Below, one piece after another: positions 42,784-51,674 of a DNA stretch of 64,000 nt (position 1 is the stretch's first letter; each line of letters starts with the position of its first letter). The notes under the pieces are model-generated. The model was not told where the DNA came from. It did not search any database and worked only from the letters and a program-made list of their open reading frames with translations. Source of the DNA: HXMU1420-2 sp017643305 (GTDB taxonomy: Bacteria; Pseudomonadota; Alphaproteobacteria; Rhodobacterales; Rhodobacteraceae); the NCBI GenBank assembly GCA_965217135.1, contig OZ244249.1, positions 4,030,001-4,094,000 on the forward strand, in the 5' to 3' direction. Both the position numbers and the translations under genes were made by a program.

Positions 42784-44316
42784 TCAGACGAGATACTTGA
42801 TCGCCACCATCAACAGCACGGCTACGGTTCCGCCAAACAGAGCACCACGCAGACGTTCCAGCCGTTTGCGCTTCTGGCGGTCGGACTGATTATGTTCAGG
42901 CCGGTTCAGCAACTCTTCGATCAGGTCGGGCAAACGCGGCCCCAGCCGTGACAGGGTCTGGGCCGTCTGTGCCAGATCCTTGAGCACTGAGCGCGGGCCG
43001 ATGGACTGGTTGATGTAGTCGGTCACAACCGGGCGGGCGACTTGCCAGATGTTGATATGCGGGTCGAGCGAGCGTGCCACGCCTTCGACCACCACCATAG
43101 TGCGTTGCAGCAGGATCAGTTCGGTCCGGATTTCCATGCCAAAGCGTTCGGTAACCTCGAACAAATAGCTGAGCAGCCGCGCCATGGAGATGTGGGAGGC
43201 GTCCATGCCGAAAATCGGCTCCCCCACAGCGCGGAGGGCGCGGGCAAACTCATCTACGTCGCGATCGGCGGGGACGTAACCGGCTTCGAAATGTACCTCG
43301 GCCACGCGTTTGTAATCGCGCCGAATGAAGCCGAACAGGATCTGCGCATAGACCCGGCGAGTGTATTCATCGATCTGGCCCATGATCCCGAAATCATAAG
43401 CGATGATGTCCCCATTCGTGGCGACCTTGAGGTTGCCCTGGTGCATGTCGGCGTGAAAGAACCCGTCGCGCAGGGCGTGCATGAGGAACAAGGTCAGCAC
43501 CCGTTCGGCCAGCGCGCTGCGGTCATGCCCTGCTGCATCCAGTGCGTCGTTATCCCCTAGCGGCAAGCCATCTGCCCAGCCCAGTGTCATCACCCGGCGG
43601 GCGGAATGGGCCCATTTCAGGACGGGGACCTGGAAGCCTTCGTCTTCAGCCGTATTGTTGGCAAATTCGGAGGCGGATGCAGCCTCGACCCGCAGGTCCA
43701 GTTCACCGCGCACCACGCCGTCGAAATGCGCGATCACATCCATTGGCCGCAGACGCCGCGCGCCGGGGGCGGCCAGTTCGACGATGCGCGCAGCAAGATA
43801 GAAGGCATCGATATCCTTCTGAAAGGCGCGTTCGATGCCTGGACGCAGGACCTTGACAGCCACCTCTTCACCAGTTTCGGCCAGGGTCGCTTGATGCACC
43901 TGTGCGATGGAAGCGGCAGCAATAGGATCGCTGAAGTTGGAAAACAACTCAGACGTGGTCTGGCCCAATTCACTGGCAACCTCAGCGCGGGCGACCTCGA
44001 CCGGGAAGGGTGGAAGTTTGTCCTGCAGCACGCGCAGTTGCTGCGCCAATTCATCGCCCACAACGTCGGGACGGGTGGACAGGACCTGACCAAACTTGAT
44101 GTAGGCCGGGCCCAAAGCAGTCAAAGCGCGGGTGGCGGGCGGCATGGACGGGTCACCGCGATAGCCCAGCCATTTGAACGGCCAGCCAAGAAGCCGGGCG
44201 ACGATGCGCAGGGGCCTGGGCGCGTCAAAGGCATCCAGCACCACGTTCATTGCGCCGGTGCGCTCTAACGTCGCGCCGGTGCGAACCAGACGCCAGATAT
44301 TGTGCGGGCCGCGCAT
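42784..44316 (-). CDS. ubiB: UbiB atypical kinase for ubiquinone biosynthesis
   Basis: ABC1/ADCK-type kinase-like protein of 510 residues needed for aerobic ubiquinone synthesis. KxGQ motif (IKFGQVLSTRPDVVG), Ala-rich loop AAASIAQVHQA, VAVKVLRPG (Lys), HADMHQGNLKV and DFGIMG are intact. The C-terminus has a membrane segment (GTVAVLLMVAIKYLV). Follows ubiE by 3 bp. Confidence 0.95.
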   Translation of the reverse strand: MRGPHNIWRLVRTGATLERTGAMNVVLDAFDAPRPLRIVARLLGWPFKWLGYRGDPSMPPATRALTALGPAYIKFGQVLSTRPDVVGDELAQQLRVLQDKLPPFPVEVARAEVASELGQTTSELFSNFSDPIAAASIAQVHQATLAETGEEVAVKVLRPGIERAFQKDIDAFYLAARIVELAAPGARRLRPMDVIAHFDGVVRGELDLRVEAASASEFANNTAEDEGFQVPVLKWAHSARRVMTLGWADGLPLGDNDALDAAGHDRSALAERVLTLFLMHALRDGFFHADMHQGNLKVATNGDIIAYDFGIMGQIDEYTRRVYAQILFGFIRRDYKRVAEVHFEAGYVPADRDVDEFARALRAVGEPIFGMDASHISMARLLSYLFEVTERFGMEIRTELILLQRTMVVVEGVARSLDPHINIWQVARPVVTDYINQSIGPRSVLKDLAQTAQTLSRLGPRLPDLIEELLNRPEHNQSDRQKRKRLERLRGALFGGTVAVLLMVAIKYLV

Positions 44317-44319
44317 GGA

Positions 44320-45072
44320 TCAGAGCTTCCAGCCAGAATGGAGCGCGGCGATGCCCATCGTAAGGTTGCGGTATTTGGCGTTGCCAAACCCGGCATCGCG
44401 GATCATCGCCAGGAAGGTATCCTGATCGGGAAAGTTGCGGATGCTTTCAACAAGGTACTGATAGCTGGCGCTGTCATTGGCAATCAGCTGGCCCATCCGG
44501 GGGATTACGTTGAAGCTGTAGAGGTCATAGGCCTTTTGCAGCGCCGCATTGGGCAATTGGCTGAATTCCAGCACCATCAAACGCCCGCCGGGTTTCAGCA
44601 CGCGGTAGGCTTCGCGCAGGGCATCAGCGGGGCGAGTCACGTTCCGGATGCCAAAGCTGATTGTGTAGACATCAAAGGTGTTGTCGTCGAAAGGCAGCGC
44701 CATGGCATCGCCGACAATCCAATCGAGGCTGTCGGCCATCTGTTCGGCCTCGGCCCGTTTGCGGCCCTCGACCAGCATGGGTTCGGTCAAGTCCAGCACA
44801 GTGGCATGCCCCTGCCCGGCCCTTTTGAGAAACCGAAACGAGATGTCGCCTGTCCCCCCGGCCACGTCCAACAGACGCTGCCCGCGACGGGGCGCCAACC
44901 AATCCATCATCGCATCCTTCCAGATGCGGTGGATGCCGACGCTCATCACATCGTTCATCACGTCGTATTTGGAGGCGACCGAGTTGAACACCCCCTGCAC
45001 ACGGCCCGCCTTGTCACCTTCAGGAATGGTTTCCGCCCCGAAATGGGTGACTTTGGTGGAGGTATCGGTCAT
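44320..45072 (-). CDS. ubiE: Ubiquinone/menaquinone C-methyltransferase UbiE
   Basis: SAM-dependent C-methyltransferase acting on demethoxy-ubiquinol; 250 residues. Signatures: FNSVASKYDVMNDVMSVGIHRIWK, LLDVAGGTGDISF (motif I), SFGIRNVTRPADALREAYRVLKPGGRLMVLEFS and the family C-terminus. Forms an operon with ubiB and is divergent from mutM across 84 bp. Confidence 0.97.
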   Translation of the reverse strand: MTDTSTKVTHFGAETIPEGDKAGRVQGVFNSVASKYDVMNDVMSVGIHRIWKDAMMDWLAPRRGQRLLDVAGGTGDISFRFLKRAGQGHATVLDLTEPMLVEGRKRAEAEQMADSLDWIVGDAMALPFDDNTFDVYTISFGIRNVTRPADALREAYRVLKPGGRLMVLEFSQLPNAALQKAYDLYSFNVIPRMGQLIANDSASYQYLVESIRNFPDQDTFLAMIRDAGFGNAKYRNLTMGIAALHSGWKL

Positions 45073-45156
45073 GAGCTCTTGCCGTTGGATGCGTTCCAGA
45101 TTGTTATATGTGTCTTGCGACCACTTACAATGCGCTGCTTTGAACCAGGGGACCGG

Positions 45157-46002
45157 ATGCCTGAACTGCCCGAAGTCGAAACCGTTCGCCGGGGTCTAGC
45201 CCCTGCGATGGAGGGCGCTGTGATTGCCCAGGCCGATGTGAACCGGCCAGATTTGCGTTGGCCTTTCCCGGAGCGGATGGCGGAGCGGCTGACGGGGCGG
45301 CGCGTGGCGCAGCTGGGACGGCGGTCAAAATACGTGCTGGCAGAGCTTGACGGGGATGAAACCCTGTTGATCCACCTCGGCATGTCTGGCCGCATGACCG
45401 TGAGCGGGGATCCGTTGGGTCAGTTCGTGCATGACCACCCTATGCCGGAAAAACACGACCATGTTGTCCTGCACATGGATAACGGCGCACGGATCACATT
45501 CAACGACCCCCGCCGGTTCGGAGCGATGGACCTGTTCCCAACGGGTGGCGCCCACAAATTGCTGGACGGGCTGGGGCCGGAACCATTGGGCAATGCTTTC
45601 CACGACGAGTTTCTGGCAGAGCGGTTCGCCGGCAAGAACACCCCGGTCAAAGCGGCCCTGCTGGACCAGCGAATCGTTGCAGGGCTGGGCAACATTTATG
45701 TCTGCGAGGCGCTGTTTCGCGCGGGTATTTCGCCCATTCGAAAGGCTGGGCGAATTTCCGCTTCGCGCCTAACTGTCCTGACGAGGACCATTCGCGATGT
45801 ACTGCGGGATGCGATTGAAGCGGGGGGCTCTTCGCTGCGGGATTTCCGGCAGGCAGACGGGGAATTGGGCTATTTTCAACACAGTTTCGACGTCTACGGG
45901 CGCGAAGGCCAACCCTGCCGCCGGGACGGATGTAACGGCGTCATAAGGCGCACAGTGCAGTCGGGGCGGTCTTCGTTCCACTGCGGATCGTGCCAAAGAT
46001 AG
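45157..46002 (+). CDS. mutM: Formamidopyrimidine-DNA glycosylase
   Basis: Base-excision glycosylase/AP lyase removing 8-oxoguanine. The essential N-terminal MPELPEVETVRRGL (Pro2, Glu3) fixes the start at 45157. Lys in the beta-hairpin (about 58), QRIVAGLGNIYVCEALF (H2TH) and a C-terminal zinc finger CRRDGC-x16-CGSC are present; the first finger half is Cx4C, two residues longer than in E. coli. 281 residues. Confidence 0.97.
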   Translation: MPELPEVETVRRGLAPAMEGAVIAQADVNRPDLRWPFPERMAERLTGRRVAQLGRRSKYVLAELDGDETLLIHLGMSGRMTVSGDPLGQFVHDHPMPEKHDHVVLHMDNGARITFNDPRRFGAMDLFPTGGAHKLLDGLGPEPLGNAFHDEFLAERFAGKNTPVKAALLDQRIVAGLGNIYVCEALFRAGISPIRKAGRISASRLTVLTRTIRDVLRDAIEAGGSSLRDFRQADGELGYFQHSFDVYGREGQPCRRDGCNGVIRRTVQSGRSSFHCGSCQR

Positions 46003-46064
46003 CTTGAAAGCCGGTTCCGCCGTGGTAAGGGTTCGGTTCGAAACGGAACAGCGAGAGCAAGATC

Positions 46065-46841
46065 ATGGCCTTTGAGACGATCATCGTCGACACAGAAGAC
46101 CACGTCACACTCATTAAATTGAACCGCCCCGACGCGCTGAACGCGCTCAACACGCAGTTGCTGGGCGAACTTTGCACTGCCCTGGAAGAAGCCGAAGCCA
46201 ACGAAAAGGTGCGCTGCATCGTCATCACCGGCTCGGAAAAGGCATTTGCCGCGGGCGCTGATATCAAGCAGATGTCGGAAATGACCTTTGCAGAGGTTTT
46301 CAGCATCAATCTGTTTGCTGATTTCTGCGACCGGATCGATCGGATCCGTAAGCCAATCATTGCGGCGGTGTCGGGCTATGCCCTCGGCGGTGGCTGTGAA
46401 TTGGCCATGGCCTGCGATTTCATAATTGCATCCGACACGGCCAAGTTCGGCCAGCCAGAGATCAACCTGGGTGTCATGCCGGGAATGGGCGGCAGCCAGC
46501 GGCTGACGCGGTTTGTCGGCAAGTCCAAGGCGATGGACATGAACCTGACCGGGCGTTTCATGCCAGCGGAAGAAGCCGAACGTGCTGGACTGGTCAGCCG
46601 GATCGTGCCAGCGAAGAAGCTGATGGAAGAAACCATGGGTGCTGCCCAGAAGATTGCCGAGAAGTCGGCAATTTCGGTTATGGCCACCAAAGAAGCCGTC
46701 GACCGCAGCTATGAGGTCACTCTGGCCGAAGGCATCCGGTTTGAACGTCGCCTGTTCCATTCGCTATTTGCGACCGAAGACCAGAAGGAAGGTATGGCCG
46801 CGTTCCTGGAAAAGCGCGAGCCGCAATTCCGCGACAAGTAA
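46065..46841 (+). CDS. Enoyl-CoA hydratase
   Basis: Crotonase-fold enzyme of 258 residues. Oxyanion-hole segments AFAAGADIKQM (about 60-70) and SGYALGGGCELAMACDFIIASD (about 104-125) and both catalytic acids (FGQPEINLGVMPGMGGSQRL, Glu; the second Glu in the oxyanion helix region) are present, matching mitochondrial-type short-chain enoyl-CoA hydratase. Position between mutM and rpsT is common in this clade. An AGAGCAAG ribosome site precedes the ATG. Confidence 0.94.
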   Translation: MAFETIIVDTEDHVTLIKLNRPDALNALNTQLLGELCTALEEAEANEKVRCIVITGSEKAFAAGADIKQMSEMTFAEVFSINLFADFCDRIDRIRKPIIAAVSGYALGGGCELAMACDFIIASDTAKFGQPEINLGVMPGMGGSQRLTRFVGKSKAMDMNLTGRFMPAEEAERAGLVSRIVPAKKLMEETMGAAQKIAEKSAISVMATKEAVDRSYEVTLAEGIRFERRLFHSLFATEDQKEGMAAFLEKREPQFRDK

Positions 46842-46849
46842 GCAAAATC

Positions 46850-46874
46850 GGGAAGCCGCAAATTGGGGCTTCCC
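46850..46874 (+). terminator. Stem-loop after enoyl-CoA hydratase gene
   Basis: GGGAAGCC and GGCTTCCC arms around a 9-base loop, 9 bp after the stop. The following bases (AACCCTTG) contain few T residues, so it may be a weak or Rho-assisted terminator. Confidence 0.5.
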
Positions 46875-47011
46875 AACCCTTGCGCGTTGCCGTATACGCC
46901 CGCCGATAAATGCGCGTGATGCCCGCTAGGCAGGAACACCGGTTGTGAACCCGGTCGTGGGCGATTGACGCACAACTGAACATCATTCGACCCGACGAAA
47001 GGGACAACATC

Positions 47012-47275
47012 ATGGCAAACTCTCCGCAGTCCAAAAAACGTGCGCGCCAAAACGAAAAGCGATTCGCGGTCAACAAAGCACGTCGCTCGCGCATCCGCAC
47101 CTTCTTGCGTAAGGTCGAAGAAGCCATCGCTTCGGGCGATAAAGATGCAGCATCCGCTGCTCTGCGCGCTGCGCAGCCAGAGATGATGCGCGGCGTCTCC
47201 AAGGGAGTGTTGCACAAGAACACCGTTGCCCGGAAAATGTCCCGCCTGAGCGCTCGCGTCAAAGCACTGGGCTAA
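47012..47275 (+). CDS. rpsT: 30S ribosomal protein S20
   Basis: An 87-residue very basic protein opening MANSPQSKKRARQNEKR, with RSRIRTFLRKVEEAI and the C-terminal GVLHKNTVARKMSRLSARVKAL, typical S20. A GAAAGGGA ribosome site precedes it. It lies immediately upstream of the putative origin/dnaA region, as in other alphaproteobacteria. Confidence 0.98.
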   Translation: MANSPQSKKRARQNEKRFAVNKARRSRIRTFLRKVEEAIASGDKDAASAALRAAQPEMMRGVSKGVLHKNTVARKMSRLSARVKALG

Positions 47276-47310
47276 AAGACGACCACCTTCGCCATTTGTG
47301 AAGTGAAGCC

Positions 47311-47340
47311 AAGGCGTTGCTGATAGCAGCGCCTTTTCTT
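47311..47340 (+). terminator. Intrinsic terminator of rpsT
   Basis: AAGGCGTTGCT-GAT-AGCAGCGCCTT, an 11-bp stem with one G-T pair, followed by TTCTT, 35 bp after the rpsT stop. Confidence 0.85.
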
Positions 47341-47779
47341 CTGTCTTAGCAATGCTGCGGGCGCAAAAGATTCTTTGCAGCACTTGGGCCTGTCAAGTTT
47401 AGAGTTTCATTGCTGGCGGGTGCTGGAAATTGCTAGTCTGATTTTAGCGATTCACTCGCTGGGGGGACAGGCTGCACCAACGCGGTTCGATGGGCTTCGA
47501 ACGGTTAAGGGCAGGTCATGAACGACCCGATTTCGGGATGCTCGGAGTGCATCATAGCCGGTTTAAACACCGGGTGTGGGCCCTGTCATTGGTGACTGTT
47601 GTATGTATTCGTGTGTAAGTCGTCGGCCGAGATGTTCTGCATTGCGCGGAAACTGTCGTGCCGCGTCTGGCTGGCGGCGCATGCCTTGCAACCACGCTCC
47701 ATCGTGTGGATCACCGGCTATCTAAGCCGATCCAAAACAGGCCGCATGGCCAATAAACGATGACGATGCGAGGCAATAA
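47341..47779. other. rpsT-dnaA intergenic region; possible origin and/or long dnaA leader
   Basis: About 440 bp without a credible gene. It contains one DnaA-box-like 9-mer (separate entry), a GTTCGA...TCGAAC inverted repeat at 47483-47501, the octamer GTTTAAAC at 47560-47567 and an AT-richer stretch 47380-47460. I do not see the clustered DnaA boxes that would make an origin call firm. It must contain the dnaA promoter. The part from 47460 on is rich in short inverted repeats and may be a structured leader. Confidence 0.45.
47705..47713 (-). promoter_or_regulatory. DnaA-box-like 9-mer upstream of dnaA
   Basis: TGTGGATCA matches the consensus TGTGGATAA at 8 of 9 positions, 67 bp before the dnaA start. 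A single box could serve autoregulation. Confidence 0.3.
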
Positions 47780-49132
47780 ATGACCAAAGACGCGTGGAGT
47801 GAACTGAAAGCAAGACTCCGCAAGACCGTAGGCCAAAACAATTACACCCAATGGATCGATCCGATGGATCTGGACAGCATCCAGGATGGGGTGGCGGCGT
47901 TCAATGTGCCCACTAACTTTCACGGAAACTATGTCAGCCAGAATTTCGCAGACTTGGTTCTGTTCGAATTCAACAGTCTTGGTCAGACTGTGCAGCGACT
48001 GAAGTTCCATGTGCCTGCGAATTCCGCCGCGCGTCCGAAAACTGCCGCACCTGCTGTGATCGTCGATCAGGCGCCGGACAAGTCTTCACAGATGCAGGCC
48101 GCACCGCTGGATGCGCGTTTCACTTTTGATACCTTTGTGGTGGGCAAGCCCAACGAACTGGCCCATGCTGCTGCGCGCCGCGTGTCCGAAGGCGGGCCAG
48201 TCACGTTCAACCCGCTGGTTCTTTATGGCGGCGTCGGGTTGGGTAAGACGCACCTGATGCATGCCATCGCGTGGGAACTCAAAGCGCGTCGCCCAGATCT
48301 GAACGTGCTGTACCTGTCAGCGGAACAGTTCATGTACCGGTTTGTTCAGGCGCTGAGCGAACGGAAGATGATGGATTTCAAATTCCTGTTCCGGGCGGTC
48401 GATGTGCTGATGGTGGATGACGTCCAGTTCATCGCGGGCAAAGACAGCACGCAGGAAGAGTTCTTCCATACGTTCAATGCGCTGGTGGATCAGAACAAAC
48501 AAATCATCATTTCCGCCGACCGCGCACCAGGTGAGATCAAGGATCTGGAAGAGCGGGTGAAATCGCGTCTGCAATGTGGTCTGGTCGTGGACTTGCACCC
48601 GACAAATTACGAATTGCGACTGGGGATCCTGCAATCCAAGGTCCAGCAGTATCGGTCCACCTATCCCGATCTGGAAATCTCGGATGGGGTGCTGGAATTC
48701 CTCGCCCACCGGATTTCCACCAATGTTCGTGTTCTCGAAGGCGCGCTGACCCGTCTGTTTGCTTTTGCGTCGCTTGTCGGGCGCGAAATCGACATGGAGC
48801 TAACGCAGGATTGTCTGGCCGACGTGCTGCGCGCATCCGAGCGCAAGATCACGGTTGAGGAAATCCAACGCAAGGTGTCGGATTACTATAACATCCGTCT
48901 GAGCGACATCATCGGTCCAAAGCGTCTTCGTGCCTATGCGCGCCCGCGTCAGGTCGCCATGTATCTTTGCAAGCTGCTGACCAGCCGGTCCCTGCCGGAA
49001 ATCGGTCGGTCCTTTGGCGGACGTGATCATACGACCATCATGCATGGCGTGAAACGGATCGAAGAACTCCAGCATACAGACGGGCAACTGGCCGAAGACG
49101 TGGAAATGCTGCGCCGGTCGCTGGAGGCCTGA
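47780..49132 (+). CDS. dnaA: Chromosomal replication initiator DnaA
   Basis: AAA+ initiator of 450 residues that binds DnaA boxes and melts the origin. Domain I (about 1-80) opens DAWSELKARLRKTVGQNNY; a short linker follows; the AAA+ domain has Walker A GGVGLGKTH (about 149-157) and Walker B LMVDDVQF (about 211-218); the C-terminal domain IV ends with the DnaA-box reader signature GRDHTTIMHGVKRI. Divergence from rpsT is absent: both point the same way, with ~500 bp between. Confidence 0.98.
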   Translation: MTKDAWSELKARLRKTVGQNNYTQWIDPMDLDSIQDGVAAFNVPTNFHGNYVSQNFADLVLFEFNSLGQTVQRLKFHVPANSAARPKTAAPAVIVDQAPDKSSQMQAAPLDARFTFDTFVVGKPNELAHAAARRVSEGGPVTFNPLVLYGGVGLGKTHLMHAIAWELKARRPDLNVLYLSAEQFMYRFVQALSERKMMDFKFLFRAVDVLMVDDVQFIAGKDSTQEEFFHTFNALVDQNKQIIISADRAPGEIKDLEERVKSRLQCGLVVDLHPTNYELRLGILQSKVQQYRSTYPDLEISDGVLEFLAHRISTNVRVLEGALTRLFAFASLVGREIDMELTQDCLADVLRASERKITVEEIQRKVSDYYNIRLSDIIGPKRLRAYARPRQVAMYLCKLLTSRSLPEIGRSFGGRDHTTIMHGVKRIEELQHTDGQLAEDVEMLRRSLEA

Positions 49133-49162
49133 TCAGGCAACTTGCCGCGCCGGGTAATCTTT

Positions 49163-49183
49163 CGGGCCAGATGATCTGGCCCG
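49163..49183 (+). terminator. Perfect hairpin after dnaA
   Basis: CGGGCCAGA-TGA-TCTGGCCCG, a perfect 9-bp stem 30 bp after the dnaA stop. It lacks a T tract, so it is either a Rho-assisted terminator or an RNA-stability element between dnaA and dnaN. Confidence 0.45.
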
Positions 49184-49255
49184 GATGTAGCCCGCCCAAC
49201 ATGTTGGCACAAATCAACGTTTCGAATCGTTTTTAAGCCCGGTTCGTTCTCTTGC

Positions 49256-49285
49256 TTGACGGCCCAGCCAAACCGTTGGACATAT
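49256..49285 (+). promoter_or_regulatory. Candidate dnaN promoter
   Basis: TTGACG, 18 bp, ACATAT: a good -35 and a weak -10, 83-112 bp upstream of the dnaN start. Assigned by eye only. Confidence 0.35.
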
Positions 49286-49367
49286 CGCCAAAATTCACTT
49301 GTGTCGCAGAACCGAAGCGATACGCTGCGCTTCCCGGCGGGTACGTGGGTACGGAGGACGTTAGGTC

Positions 49368-50486
49368 ATGAAGCTGAGCATCGAACGCGGAACGTTGCTG
49401 AAAGCTGTGTCGCAGGCACAGTCAGTTGTTGAACGGCGCAACACGATCCCGATCCTGGCCAATGTCCTGATCGAGGCCGAGGGTGACACGGTGCAGTTTC
49501 GCGCGACAGATCTGGATATCGAAGTGGTCGACCGCGCCACGGCACAGGTGGAGCGCGCAGGCGCCACCACGGTTGCCGCCACCACCCTGCACGAAATTGT
49601 CCGCAAGTTGCCCGACGGCGCGTTGGTTACGCTGACAGCAGACAGCGCCGCAGGGCGCCTGAGCGTGGAAGCCGGGCGATCGAATTTCTCGCTGGCGACC
49701 CTGCCGCGCGAAGATTTCCCGGTTATGGCCACGTCGGAATATGATACGAATTTCTCAGCTGCCGCACCGGTGCTGCGGCGTTTGTTCGACAAATCCAAAT
49801 TCGCCATCTCGACAGAAGAGACCCGGTACTACCTGAACGGCGTTTACATGCACGTATCGGAAGCGGACGGTGGCAAAGTCCTGCGCTGTGTTGCGACAGA
49901 TGGTCACCGGCTGGCCCGGATTGACGCCGATCTGCCACCCGAGGCCGATGGCATGCCTGGCGTGATCGTGCCCCGCAAGACGGTGGGTGAGCTGCGCAAG
50001 CTGCTGGACGATGACGAAGCTCAGATCGCTGTATCGGTCAGCGAAACCAAGATCCGGTTTGCGACGCCTGAGATAACGCTGACCTCAAAGGTCATTGACG
50101 GGACCTTCCCAGACTACACACGCGTCATCCCGCAAGCCAACACCAAGCGGCTGGAAGTCGATGCCAGCGAATTCGCCCAGGCGGTTGACCGGGTGGCCAC
50201 GGTTTCATCCGAACGCTCCCGCGCGGTGAAGCTGCAGTTGGAAGAAGACAAGCTGGTGCTGTCCGTGAACGCGCCTGATAGCGGCGCGGCCGAAGAGGAA
50301 CTGGCCGTGGCTTATGGGGATGACCGGATGGAAATTGGCTTTAACGCCAAATACCTGTTGGAGATCGCCAGTCAGGTGGACCGCGAAAACGCTGTTTTCC
50401 TGTTCAATTCTTCCGGAGATCCGACGGTGATGCGCGAAGGCAATGATCAGAGCGCGCTGTACGTCGTGATGCCCATGCGCGTGTGA
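49368..50486 (+). CDS. dnaN: DNA polymerase III beta sliding clamp
   Basis: Processivity clamp of 372 residues with three repeated clamp domains. Typical segments are MKLSIERGTLLKAVSQAQSVVERRNTIPILANVLIEA, LATDGHRLAR-like CVATDGHRLARIDADLP, and the C-terminal hydrophobic-pocket residues ending YVVMPMRV. In the dnaA-dnaN-recF order. Confidence 0.98.
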   Translation: MKLSIERGTLLKAVSQAQSVVERRNTIPILANVLIEAEGDTVQFRATDLDIEVVDRATAQVERAGATTVAATTLHEIVRKLPDGALVTLTADSAAGRLSVEAGRSNFSLATLPREDFPVMATSEYDTNFSAAAPVLRRLFDKSKFAISTEETRYYLNGVYMHVSEADGGKVLRCVATDGHRLARIDADLPPEADGMPGVIVPRKTVGELRKLLDDDEAQIAVSVSETKIRFATPEITLTSKVIDGTFPDYTRVIPQANTKRLEVDASEFAQAVDRVATVSSERSRAVKLQLEEDKLVLSVNAPDSGAAEEELAVAYGDDRMEIGFNAKYLLEIASQVDRENAVFLFNSSGDPTVMREGNDQSALYVVMPMRV

Positions 50487-50549
50487 CGGCTTTCCTGACG
50501 TTCGACACGCTATCGTCTGTTTTCTGCCTGAGAAAGCGGGCACGCTAAG

Positions 50550-51653
50550 ATGCCCAGTATGTATATCAGCACGCTGAGCCTACGGAACCTGCGGTCTTAT
50601 CGGCGGGCGGACATTGAGGCGGACCAGCGCCCCGTGGCAATCTGGGGCCGCAATGGCGCGGGCAAGACCAACATCCTGGAAGCCGTGTCATTGTTGTCGC
50701 CAGGACGGGGCCTGCGCCGGGCCAGCGCGGCGGATATGGCGCGCCGCCCGGATGCGCCGGGCTGGAAGGTTGCGGCGACGCTCCACGCGCCGGACCGGCT
50801 GCATGAGATTGAAACACTGTCGGAACAGGGTGCAGCGCGCTCGGTCCGGATTGATGGCAAGACCGCCAATCAAATCGCGCTTGGACGGATCGCGCAGGTG
50901 CTGTGGTTGCTTCCGTCGATGGACCGGCTTTGGATCGAAGGAGCCGATGGGCGGCGGCGGTTTCTGGACCGTATGGCGTTGAGTTTCGACGCGGGTCATG
51001 CCGAAGCAGCGTTGGCCTATGACAAGGCGATGCGAGAGCGCAACAAGCTGATCAAGGAAAACGTACGAGACACAGCTTGGTACAACGCACTAGAGGCGCA
51101 GATGGCTGAGGCCGGCGACAAGCTGCACAAGGGGCGTCTTGTGGCGATGGATGAGGTGCGTCAGGCGCAGGAGCGGGCAGAAACTGCATTCCCGGTGGCT
51201 AATTTGGAATTGCAGCAGAGCGAAGGGGAAATGCCCGCCACCGCAGAGGATCTTCGCGAGGCGCTGGCAGAAAGCCGGTTTCGCGACATGGCTTCAGGCC
51301 GGGCGCTGGTGGGGCCGCACCGGACGGATCTGTATGGCGTTTATGCAGCCAAGGGCATTCCGGCGCGGGAGTGTTCGACGGGGGAGCAAAAGGCCCTGCT
51401 GGTGTCGCTGATCCTGGCCAATGCCCGCGCGTTGGCCGATCGCGGCGGAGCGCCGCCAATCCTGCTGCTGGATGAGGTCGCTGCGCATCTGGATGCACAT
51501 CGCCGCGCGGCGTTGTTCGACGAGATCTGCGCGTTGGGGTCACAGGCGTGGATGACGGGGACAGGACCAGAGCTGTTTGCAGAATTTCGCGACCGGGCCT
51601 CAACCCTGATTGTGAATGAGACAGATGGAGTATCGGATGTGGGCCGCGCATAG
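50550..51653 (+). CDS. recF: DNA replication/repair protein RecF
   Basis: SMC-like ATPase of 367 residues acting with RecO and RecR in gap repair. Walker A GRNGAGKTNILEAVSLLSPG (about 33-52), the signature FSTGEQKALLVSLILA (about 270) and Walker B ILLLDEVAAHLD (about 305) are intact. Start could be ATG 50550 or ATG 50559 (MYISTLSLRNLRS), the latter closer to the family opening. Confidence 0.95.
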   Translation: MPSMYISTLSLRNLRSYRRADIEADQRPVAIWGRNGAGKTNILEAVSLLSPGRGLRRASAADMARRPDAPGWKVAATLHAPDRLHEIETLSEQGAARSVRIDGKTANQIALGRIAQVLWLLPSMDRLWIEGADGRRRFLDRMALSFDAGHAEAALAYDKAMRERNKLIKENVRDTAWYNALEAQMAEAGDKLHKGRLVAMDEVRQAQERAETAFPVANLELQQSEGEMPATAEDLREALAESRFRDMASGRALVGPHRTDLYGVYAAKGIPARECSTGEQKALLVSLILANARALADRGGAPPILLLDEVAAHLDAHRRAALFDEICALGSQAWMTGTGPELFAEFRDRASTLIVNETDGVSDVGRA

Positions 51654-51674
51654 GCAGGGCCAATATGTGGGGCG

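Noticed and set aside
45900..45996. Possible defect in the MutM zinc finger (Cx4C instead of Cx2C).
   Set aside because: The longer spacing is familiar from alphaproteobacterial MutM proteins and all four Cys are present.
47483..47501. GTTCGA...TCGAAC inverted repeat that resembles a tRNA T-arm.
   Set aside because: No acceptor, D or anticodon stem can be folded around it, so it is not a tRNA.
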